From Rodentolepis nana (taxonomy: Eukaryota; Platyhelminthes; Cestoda; Cyclophyllidea; Hymenolepididae), in contig UZAE01012653.1 of NCBI GenBank assembly GCA_900617975.1, positions 17,432 to 34,573 of the forward strand: DNA of 17,142 bases. Direction: 5' to 3'. The notes under the pieces are model-generated. The model made no database searches and was not told where the DNA came from. It worked only from the letters and a program-made list of their open reading frames with translations. The translations under genes were made by a program, and so were the position numbers. Shown here piece by piece: positions 9,832 through 17,142 of this stretch. Positions within the stretch are counted from its first letter, which is position 1. Each line of letters opens with the position of its first letter.

Positions 9832-11094
9832 TCAGTGCAGACGCGAGCCATAGTAGCCACTGGGTCCAGTACTACTATTACCACTAACGGAAGGGGGTCT
9901 TGGATGATTAAATAATCGATCGGTAACATTTCCACCACTTACGGAAGCACTTGCAGGCCTAAGAATACTCGGCGCGGGTCTTCTGGAAACACTACTCTCA
10001 TTTGCTGGAGAACTAGACACCACCGAAGTTGCGCTTTTTGAGTAAATAATCGGTGGTTCTTCTGAGAAATCTGATCCATTATCTCCAGAGTAGTTATAGT
10101 GCACCTCAGACCGAATCCCACTGTTTTGGTGTTGATGATAGTTGTTACCATAGCTCCCACGAGATGAAGGACCCGGCTCACTATCGATTATTCTAGGTCG
10201 CTTGAAGGTCGGTGTGTGGGATGAATGTGGTTGGGGGTGGGACATCTTTAAAGGCGGCGGCTGTGAACGCTTTACATTTTTTGGCGGTGGCGGTTGTGCT
10301 ATGCATTGCGGACGTCGGTAACTGGGACCAGGCATATGATTGAAATCATCTTGCCAACCGTTTTCAAATTCACCCTATTTAAAGGAAGGCAAAACACTAA
10401 TTACGAAGACAACAAAAAGCGCCTGGTAATTCGGAAAATCAAAATACCATATTGTCAGATTCAGAGTCTGATTCTTCATAAGGCATTTCTTCGCGTGAAA
10501 ATGCTACAAATGACAAATGATAATAATCACCACGATCGGAGGCTGGCAGAGCAAGTATTGTGAGAAATGAACGTACATTTAGGCCGCTGAACGGGGGCGC
10601 GTAGCTTTACCGGGGGAGCTCTATTGCGCTATAAAATAGGGAGTAATGAAAAAAACTACGAAATACCTGATGCTGAGCGTTACGAGTTTGAAAATTTTGA
10701 TTCGTTGAGGGTTTAGCAGGTCTAAATAAAAAGTCATTTTGGGGAAAGTTTACCAACCTTTTATTCTCAGACACTGTATTTTGTGCTGTCTTAGATTGTG
10801 ATTGGATTAATTTTTCCAAGAGGAAACTGAAAAAATGAGAGAAACAAACCAAAAATAAACACTTACGCTCTATGACGAGTTACCTCCTGAAGTTTTTTGC
10901 GTAGCTTTTCCATTTCATCTTTAAGGAGTTCATTGGCCTAAGAAAAGTAAAAAAATTAAAGACCAACTTGCCACGTACCAAGACTTGCTCACTGCATAGC
11001 AGTTTGAGTGACTCATATTTATCCTTCAATGAGATGTCTACAGAAACGTAATTATGTATAAATATGGCAAATTACTTTTATCCGTATCTGCCAT
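9832..11094 (-). CDS. INO80 complex subunit E-like coiled-coil protein
   Basis: Eight exons in transcript order are 11094-11076, 11037-10979, 10937-10867, 10826-10758, 10721-10667, 10628-10577, 10542-10448 and 10374-9832. Every phase matches, giving 320 residues from ATG 11094 to the stop at 9832. Six introns are 34-41 nt and one is 73 nt, all GT-AG. Residues about 9-60 form a heptad-rich coiled coil (KYESLKLL, then NELLKDEMEKLRKKL, then RHRAFLLEKLIQ). This layout resembles the N-terminal domain of metazoan INO80E, where the helix also ends in a V-x-R-x-x-x-FLL-x-x-L-x-Q type motif; the similar subunit TFPT is the alternative. The rest is disordered: an acidic patch, YEESDSESD, near residue 135, then a Pro/Ser-rich tail with PPPPKNVKRSQPPP. 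INO80E is an accessory, metazoan-specific subunit of the INO80 chromatin remodeller. The gene model is strong; the name is an inference from the coiled coil. Confidence 0.75.
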
Positions 11095-11598
11095 TATGGG
11101 TTCTTGAATGCTGTGCCACTTCCGCTAGATAAGGCAAGTATGCAGGGAGGTCCGCTGACGTGTATCAAAAAGCAAAAAAGTCTAACCAACCACGCAAACG
11201 CGGGTTTAAAATGGATGGCGAATAGCGAGAACAGTCGACATGATTGCAGGCGGCAGCCATCATTATTAATATGATATATTCAAAAAACCACAAAATATAC
11301 TTTTTTAACATTTATTTGCTTTAATAAAAATATGGAAATAACTAATTTTATAATTAATTTGTTTAAAGTTTTGCTCATCATGCAAGCTCCTTGAATATTC
11401 TTGGCTTAAAAGTACGCCTGTCTGTTTCTGTTTTGCGTACTATATGGTTTTATATTATATTTGAGTTTTCTCTTTCGCTTCTCGTGCCGTTGAGCTAATT
11501 TTATTACTAAATGTACGTTTTAGCGATTTTTGAATTTTTTATCTGAAATATCTTGGTGTCTGATATTTTATCGTTGCTCAATGTTTTTTACCACTTAG
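11095..11598. promoter_or_regulatory. Shared upstream interval of two divergent genes
   Basis: About 500 bp separate the ATG of the minus-strand INO80E-like gene from the ATG of NOSIP. The half nearest the INO80E-like gene (11095-11260) has higher GC and some CpG; the NOSIP half is AT- and T-rich. Both promoters should lie here, possibly as one bidirectional promoter. I see no clear TATA box. Confidence 0.45.
11575..11598 (+). other. 3' splice-acceptor-like signal directly before the NOSIP ATG
   Basis: A T-rich stretch (TGTTTTTTACCACTTAG) ends in AG at 11597-11598, and the ATG begins at the very next base. It could be the acceptor for spliced-leader trans-splicing or for a 5' UTR cis-intron. 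Several flatworm spliced leaders end in AUG, and an acceptor abutting the start codon fits that usage. Confidence 0.45.
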
Positions 11599-12522
11599 AT
11601 GACACGTCACTCCAAAAATTGCACAGCTAACACTGTATACACTTATCATGAACGTCGTAAAGATGCTAAGAATTCAGGCTATGGGACTCAGACCGTCAGA
11701 TTGGGGAAAGACTCCATTCGGCCATTCGATTGTTGTTGTCTTACTCTTCAGCCGGCTAAAGATCCCGTTATTACTCAAGATGGCTTCATTTACGATCGCG
11801 CTGCGATATTAGAGTATATAATCTCTCAGAAGGCAGATATTAAGCGTCGGGAAAAAATTTATGCTAAGCAACTAGATCGTGCTCAGCGTCAGGCCATTGA
11901 AAAGAAGAAGGCAGAACGTGATGAAAAAGCACGTGCTTTCATGGCTCTTAATACTCTTGACACTCATTCTAAGGCTTCCGCTCAAGCTGCAGAATCTGCT
12001 GCCCTTGCTAGCATCTCCAAAGGAAATGGCAGGCTAACCTCATTGGAAAGTGACTACAATCCAGGTACTGCTGCTAGTTTCTGGACAAATATCCCCAGTG
12101 CAGCTGAATCTAATAATGATGTGCCTGATATACCCAAACCCGATACTACAATACGTTGTCCAATGAGTGGTAAACCCATTCGATACAAAGATCTAGTCAC
12201 AGTCAAATTCACCAATTTTGTACCGGATGATAAAGGCGCTAGTAGCAGTCGTTCTACAACATTTAATGAAATTCGCCGTGTCTGTGCAGTTTCTAGTGAT
12301 CCCCTCACTAGCGCTACTCATTGTTTTGTTCTTCGCCCTTCTGGTGCTGTTGTAACTCGTGAAGTGGTTGAGAAAATCATTAAAAAGGATATGGTTGATC
12401 CGATTTCCGGCAGTAAGCTTACAGATGCAGATCTTATTCAAGTTCAAACTGGCTGTGGTGGATTTGCCGATGGAAGATCCGTTTTAACTGCTACTCGTGT
12501 TGCTCCTGTTATGCCATCTTGA
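11599..12522 (+). CDS. NOSIP: Nitric oxide synthase-interacting protein homolog (U-box E3 ligase)
   Basis: A 307-residue protein from a single uninterrupted exon; human NOSIP is 301 residues. NOSIP is a nuclear U-box-type E3 ubiquitin ligase found with spliceosomes. Its role in binding NO synthase was described in mammals and need not apply here. The N-terminal signature MTRHSKNCT is intact. The first half of the split U-box spans about residues 43-75 (DCCCLTLQP, KDPVITQDGFIYDR). A basic coiled coil covers about 80-115. CPMSGKPIRYKDL lies at 187-199, and the second U-box half at about 228-270 (VCAVSSDPLT, VLRPSGAVVTREVVEKIIKKDMVDPI). The tail ends RVAPVMPS, close to the vertebrate end. All landmarks are present, so it is likely functional. 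It lies 107 nt upstream of PGS1 on the same strand. Unlike its neighbours it has no intron. Confidence 0.97.
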   Translation: MTRHSKNCTANTVYTYHERRKDAKNSGYGTQTVRLGKDSIRPFDCCCLTLQPAKDPVITQDGFIYDRAAILEYIISQKADIKRREKIYAKQLDRAQRQAIEKKKAERDEKARAFMALNTLDTHSKASAQAAESAALASISKGNGRLTSLESDYNPGTAASFWTNIPSAAESNNDVPDIPKPDTTIRCPMSGKPIRYKDLVTVKFTNFVPDDKGASSSRSTTFNEIRRVCAVSSDPLTSATHCFVLRPSGAVVTREVVEKIIKKDMVDPISGSKLTDADLIQVQTGCGGFADGRSVLTATRVAPVMPS

Positions 12523-12629
12523 ATTGTACTTTCTCCTTTTTTCTTGTACATATTAATATTATATCGTTAAAATATTTTGCTAGTTAATTATCATTTTGTT
12601 CTTTCTGCGTATGATTGTTGGTTAGCTAG
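12523..12629 (+). other. 107-nt intercistronic spacer between NOSIP and PGS1
   Basis: The spacer is T-rich. It contains a pyrimidine tract near the NOSIP stop (12529-12545), no AATAAA, and a second T-rich stretch (12592-12607) leading to AG at 12624-12625 and 12628-12629, the last one directly abutting the PGS1 ATG. The order 'stop, short spacer, pyrimidine tract, AG, ATG' is what a trans-spliced intercistronic region looks like. Only near-miss poly(A) signals are present. Confidence 0.5.
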
Positions 12630-15600
12630 ATGAGATGGATTCGAAGATTCAGCATAATGATAAAAAGCGTTGATTTTTAATTGAGGCTAAGGCGAAAAGT
12701 CTTTTCGATGTTACGCGTGAGCAATCTCCGAAAATTTCCTTTGAATCAAATCAGTTGGAGATCTTAGAGACTCCGAATGACTTCTTTAATACCATTGAAG
12801 TAAGCAAGTTTTATTATTTTTTAGTCGATTCTGTGTAGAATGGTTTAAAAACTGCCAAAAATCGAGTTGTCTTGTCTACGCTCTACCTCGGTACTGGTGA
12901 ACTTGAAGAACGTCTAGTTAGTTTGCTAAATAACTTTACCTACTTATGACCATTTAAGTAGCGTTGTTTTATTGATTCCTACCATCTGTAGGTTAAGGCG
13001 TTGATTGAAAATCCCAACAAGCCTTTGGTTATTATCTTAGCAGATGCAACACGTTCAACGCGTCCCCTCAAAATTACCGAAAAATTTGTTGGGCAGGGAT
13101 CGAAGTCATCTCCCTCTTCCCCTGTTGGGGAAAATAGTTCTTCGCCATTGTTTTTGCTTCAACGGATTGCTAATCTACCAAATAGTCGAGTATCCTTGTT
13201 TCAAACCCATAAACTGCGAGGTTTCCTTTACAAAATGCTACCAGAAAGAATGAATGAAATACTTGGTCTTCAACATATGAAAGTGTACATATTTGACGAT
13301 GATGTGATAATTAGCGGGTTTGTTCACTAATTTGATTTCTTTTTCCCTAATCTACTTAACTGTATTATATTATTTTTTGCCACTTTCAAGCGCAAACCTC
13401 AGCGATGAATACTTTACAACACGGCAAGATCGTGCTTGGCTATTCCGTGGAGTTTCAAAATTGGCAGAATTCTACACAGATTTGATTAATATCGTCTCAT
13501 CGCTCAGCTATGTGGTTACTCCTGAGGGAGAATTGAAAGCCAATTCTAAGGAAACTGAACCCATTTTGGGTAAGGTAGTCTGATTACTCCTTGTGAGCAT
13601 GAATTTATACTATTACAAGATTAGCGGTCGTTTACATGTCCAAGGCATTAGACAAGCAGTCAATAGTATACGTATGAAATTATACATAGTTTTATTCTAA
13701 TTAGAAATAAATGGCCAAATGGAATAATTGAGCGTGCTAGTCCTTATCGATTTTAGATGTTATTATCATAATGTGGTGCTAACCCTATTGATCGCCTTGG
13801 TTCTAACAATGTAAAGCGGGACAAAAGACTTGACACTCCGATTCAATTATGTGGCGTCCAACCATAACGTATTCTCCAAATCACAGCTGAATGATATATT
13901 AATCTAAGAGCTGGTCTAATTTTCTTTATTTTTTTTCTAATGAAATTTTAAATTGTTTGAGCCATGCTCTAACCCGGAAAGACAAATTTTTCATTTGATT
14001 GATTGTGGGTTGGTCTGATCAATTTCTGTTTCTTTGTATTTTTTCGCATATATGACTATTTTACTTCCTGGAGGTTTTAATATTTATAAATGCAGAATTT
14101 AAAATGTACTTTGGGAATGAGAGTAAATGCAAACGAAGGTTTGGATTGTGCGACACCCGTAACCCTATTAGTGATGCTAATTGGTCTCATCTTGATCACA
14201 GAAATCGTTTGACTTCTTACTGTTACTTAAATTAATGCCCTTTAAATAAACAGAAACTTTTAAGCTCATCTTCTTGCATTGCAAGGGACCATTAAAATCG
14301 AATTAGCTTCATCTTTAAATGCCAACTGTTCATAAAATTATGGCCTATATCACTTTGACGCGTGCTGTTGGAATAATTAACTGGGTATGTGTTGCAATCT
14401 AATTAACCTCTAACATGGCAGTTACTTAATTTACTCAAAATCTCACCACCATTCAACGGTTCCCAATCTTAATGCACTGGAAAAATTGAGTTAAAAAATG
14501 TTCATAAAGTTGTTGCTTACTTTTCTTTTGGATAAAATTTTCAAGTCTACCCAACAATATGATAACTGTAAAGCAGAAAATTGAACAAATAATGCCGTTT
14601 AAATTTTTCGAAAGTATGACGAATAAAGTTTCTGGGAAATAATTCTCTCCCTTTTTTGGCCATTGAGGTTATTCTATGCGAATCATAAAAAATAGCACAT
14701 TTTTTAAAATTTCACTAAATAAATCTTTAAGAATAGGTTAATTCTTCTCTCTCTACCTCTTCAAGACCGCCAAATTTAGTTATCGATTATGTTTTTTTTT
14801 ATTGCAGTTTACTTCCAGCTGCCCAACTTTAAGCCCTTTTATACCAGAGTTTTTCTTGCCTCTATACCGTGTGTCCGTAATTGAGGACAACTTAGACAAA
14901 ACTCGGACATACTTTTGCTTTTTTCATTTCGGTTCCAGCAACTCGGCATCGCAATAAGCTCACACGGCATCGTCCACTTTGCATTATGTGTGTATGTGTG
15001 TATGCATTCTTTCTAAGCGTGATCGAATCCTTGTGTTTACCTCCTCTTTACACGTCATTCCCCCCCACCCCACTCCACTCCACGCACACACACTTGGTAG
15101 GTCTGGAATGTTGACCACCTCAGTGATTTATAACCCAATTTAAGATTTCGAAAAGGTCACCGCCTTTGATCGCGAAATGCGAGAAACAGATAAGAGAGGT
15201 CCATTTTGTTACCTGTTGTGTTGTACAAAGTGATTGAAAAGTACCCCTTCCCCCATTCACATCTTCAAAATCAATCATGTTTGCAAAAATCAGAAAATTG
15301 TTTCATTGCTGCCCTGTCGACATGCGCCTTAATTTTTAAATATACAGCGATCTTTACAGGGCTTGCATATTCAATTAATGTAGGGAAAAAAAAAGGAAAT
15401 AGAATTTATTGAATAAATAAACTTTGTTTTTTTTGCCCCAATCAAGTTCCATTTGCAGTAAATAACTATGGAGTCAAAAACCGCACAAGTTAATTAGATA
15501 TTGGCTATTTAACAAATTTTTAGGATAATCGTCCGTTTATTAATTAATCCAATTGACATCGTACAAAACGGATAAGCGCATGCGTAACTGTAAAGTAATA

Positions 15601-16415
15601 ATCCTTGGGGGAGAAGTTAAAGAGATTTGGATCCTGGGGTTGGTGAAGCCTACTTCTCTATTGTATTTGAAAGGTAATATGCGTTGCTATTTTTTGCATG
15701 GAATTATAAAGCCAACAATGTGGGAAAATTGGGGATATAGGGTGGTTTACTTACTCCTGTTTTTTTTGTAACACCTAAACCACCCGAAAATCAGACCATT
15801 GAAGACTTTGCTGATGGTTTTGCGCGCCAAGAGTGCGAATGCATTACTTTCCATTCCTTGTACATGTCCGCATACAAACGGGACATTCCACTTTACCCTC
15901 CTTTCACGAATATACCTGAGTAGAAGCGTATGAGAGCTAAAGGGGAGGGGGGCAAGTCTTCTTCCCTGAGAGTCTTGGCCTTGGAAGTTTCCAAATGAAT
16001 TGACCGGAGAGGCTTTTATCCTTACTTAGCAAACGGTTAGCTTATCCTTACTTTAAATTGTCTTTTAGCAAGTGGAAGTGCATACTGCAGCCTCTTTCAA
16101 GCTAGAATTGAGTGCTTTCTCTCCACAGCAAGAGGGAAATATTCTTCGAGTTCGGACACTGACTCGACATCCTTCTCTAGTGTGATACTTCCGCTGGTTC
16201 AGATGGGCGCTTATAAGATTAATCAAGAGTTCCCATTTGTCATGCGTATTCTCCAGTATCTTCGCCTGTGCGATGATAATGAGTCGTCCTTGGAGATCTC
16301 TCTGACTTCGGGCTACTTTTGTCCGACGGATGAATTTGAGGAGGCACTTATTGCGATTGCTCAGAAATCAACTCACCCTACTCCGAAAATAAATGTGCTC
16401 TGTGCTGCTCCGGAG
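12630..16415 (+). CDS. PGS1: CDP-diacylglycerol-glycerol-3-phosphate phosphatidyltransferase, mitochondrial (partial, continues right)
   Basis: PGS1 makes phosphatidylglycerophosphate from CDP-diacylglycerol and glycerol-3-phosphate in mitochondria, the committed step to cardiolipin. Exons are about 12630-12799 (with the break below), 12839-12916, 12992-13317, 13391-13569 and 16069-16415; phases agree from 12692 on. Seen in order: RWIRRF near the start, LEILETPNDFF, RVVLSTLYLGTGELEERL, SLFQTHKLRGFLY and LPERMNEILGLQ. The first phospholipase D-type HKD motif, HMKVYIFD (His 13274, Lys 13280, Asp 13295), follows, then GANLSDEYFTTRQDR. Exon 5 has ILPLVQM, LTSGYF and CAAPE. The second HKD motif and C-terminus lie beyond the window. 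Odd: between 12630 and 12686 the ATG frame and the conserved frame differ. A GT-AG intron of 17 or 23 nt from 12669 would join them in phase, and so would one base missing from the T5 run at 12674-12678. Introns are about 39, 75, 73 and 2,499 nt. Confidence 0.92.
14986..15005. repeat. TG-rich short repeat
   Basis: Interrupted TG units with TATG steps inside the PGS1 intron; a low-complexity microsatellite. Confidence 0.8.
15060..15092. repeat. C-rich low-complexity tract
   Basis: A C-run followed by CCACTCCACTCCACG and an ACACAC end. This is simple sequence on the plus strand of the PGS1 intron, with a G-rich complement. Confidence 0.8.
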
Positions 16416-17142
16416 GTAATAATTTGTGCTCAGAAATAATACTATTGATTTTACCCTCTCCTATCTACTTTCAAACATTTGGGGGCTCTGAAGTAGGAAT
16501 AAATCTTCTCAACATTTTCCACCTTTGAGAAGTGATTTATAGATTTTCCACTCCTTCATTGCTGTTCTTTTATCAAATCATGGATTATACAGCTGTTTGT
16601 GTAGCATTTGGCAATCGGAGAGACAAGTGAGGATTTTGGTTTTAAGGCCGAGGGATTTATATGAGACACAATTTAAATTTTTTTCTCTCTTTGTCTCTTT
16701 GGTCCAGTCGGGGCTTGTGGTCTTCGCTTGGGTTCCTTTTGGCTAGAAAAGTCAGCCTTAAAAGTGGATATGTAATTACTGTATTGATGGTCAGTTTTTG
16801 AAAAGAAGCATTTATTAATTTTATTTTCTTAATCCCACTCCTCACGAACTAGTTAGTGGTTGTTTGATAACAGGAGAAAAGCTTTAAATGGTTAGGTAGG
16901 TGGGGTTCACTTTTGTCTTTAAGCCACTAGAACTCACTGAGACTTGGGATATGCTAACGCTAATGGAGATTTCAGGGCGAAAATTGTTGATTGGTGTGTC
17001 CGGATTAGATATTTTACTAAGAGCACCTCTTATCCAGAGCTAACTAGCATATACGTCGTAAAACTCAGTATATGGAAAATTCACATTGATTATCTAGATC
17101 CATAGTTAGGAGATCGAGCCTGGAAAGGTGGGGGTGGGGTGG
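16416..17142 (+). other. Start of a further PGS1 intron, running off the window
   Basis: A GTAATA donor follows GAG at 16413-16415. No downstream exon with the expected continuation (second HKD motif) is visible up to 17142, so at least 727 nt of intron are present. The minus-strand reading frame at 16657-16845 has no recognisable domain. Confidence 0.65.

Larger units (their letters stand above)
13570..16068 (+). other. 2.5-kb intron of PGS1
   Basis: It runs from GTAAGG at 13570 to TCTTTTAG at 16068. A second acceptor, CTCTCCACAG ending at 16128, has the same phase, but the upstream one keeps residues (AYC, FQARIECFLSTARG) that align with human PGS1. The intron is AT-rich with a TG-rich stretch and a C-rich stretch. 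Its short reading frames at 15206-15412 and 15553-15771 show no recognisable domain. Confidence 0.75.

Noticed and set aside
10294..10563. 89-codon plus-strand reading frame
   Set aside because: It is antisense to two phase-consistent exons of the minus-strand gene, so it is a shadow.
10607..10852. 81-codon continuous minus-strand reading frame as a separate gene
   Set aside because: It spans parts of exons 4 and 5 and two short introns of the INO80E-like gene; its own ATG lies in an intron.
14868..14912. Short inverted pair around TGTCCG / CGGACA in the PGS1 intron
   Set aside because: The arms are under 10 bp with a mismatch and no other sign of a transposon end.
15206..15771. Two short plus-strand reading frames inside the PGS1 intron
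   Set aside because: No domain recognised and no phase-matched splice link to PGS1; treated as chance frames.
1..17142. CRISPR array, bacterial operon signals, tRNA or rRNA genes
   Set aside because: No regularly spaced repeats and no convincing structural RNA gene; GT-AG introns with phase-consistent exons show eukaryotic nuclear DNA.

Overview
The window looks like nuclear DNA of a flatworm, probably a parasitic one (cestode or trematode). Four protein-coding genes can be rebuilt exon by exon. They share a mix of very short introns (about 34-49 nt) and occasional long ones, and the flanks carry Ty3/gypsy-type LTR retrotransposon debris. The species cannot be named from sequence alone.

Layout. 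Positions 1-2551 are retroelement remains: a minus-strand gag fragment (about 180-480), then a plus-strand pol remnant (RNase H, integrase and 3' end, about 560-2155), a G-rich polypurine tract and a likely 3' LTR starting at 2157. Positions 2552-4598 are AT-rich DNA without a recognisable gene, holding a (TA)n microsatellite, a C12 run, a 10-bp tandem repeat and three telomere-type CCCTAA units. A LENG8/Thp3-like Sac3-GANP family gene is on the plus strand at 4676-7975 (seven exons, 354 residues predicted). Positions 7976-9831 are noncoding, with a possible tRNA-derived SINE head. A compact minus-strand gene at 9832-11094 has eight exons and encodes 320 residues; its N-terminal coiled coil resembles INO80 complex subunit E. 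About 500 bp separate it from a divergent intronless NOSIP gene (11599-12522, plus). Only 107 nt after the NOSIP stop lies the likely start of PGS1, the mitochondrial phosphatidylglycerophosphate synthase, whose exons run to 16415 and which leaves the window unfinished.

The most interesting signal is the NOSIP-PGS1 pair. The two genes are in tandem, 107 nt apart, with no AATAAA between them, and in both an AG dinucleotide sits directly against the ATG. Flatworms resolve some polycistronic transcripts by spliced-leader trans-splicing, so this is a good candidate operon joining a spliceosome-associated U-box protein to cardiolipin-pathway synthesis. The rest is ordinary housekeeping content: mRNA processing/export (LENG8), chromatin remodelling (INO80E-like), splicing/ubiquitin ligation (NOSIP) and mitochondrial lipid synthesis (PGS1).

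All exon models were made by eye from splice consensus, reading phase and family resemblance. No database search or transcript evidence was available.
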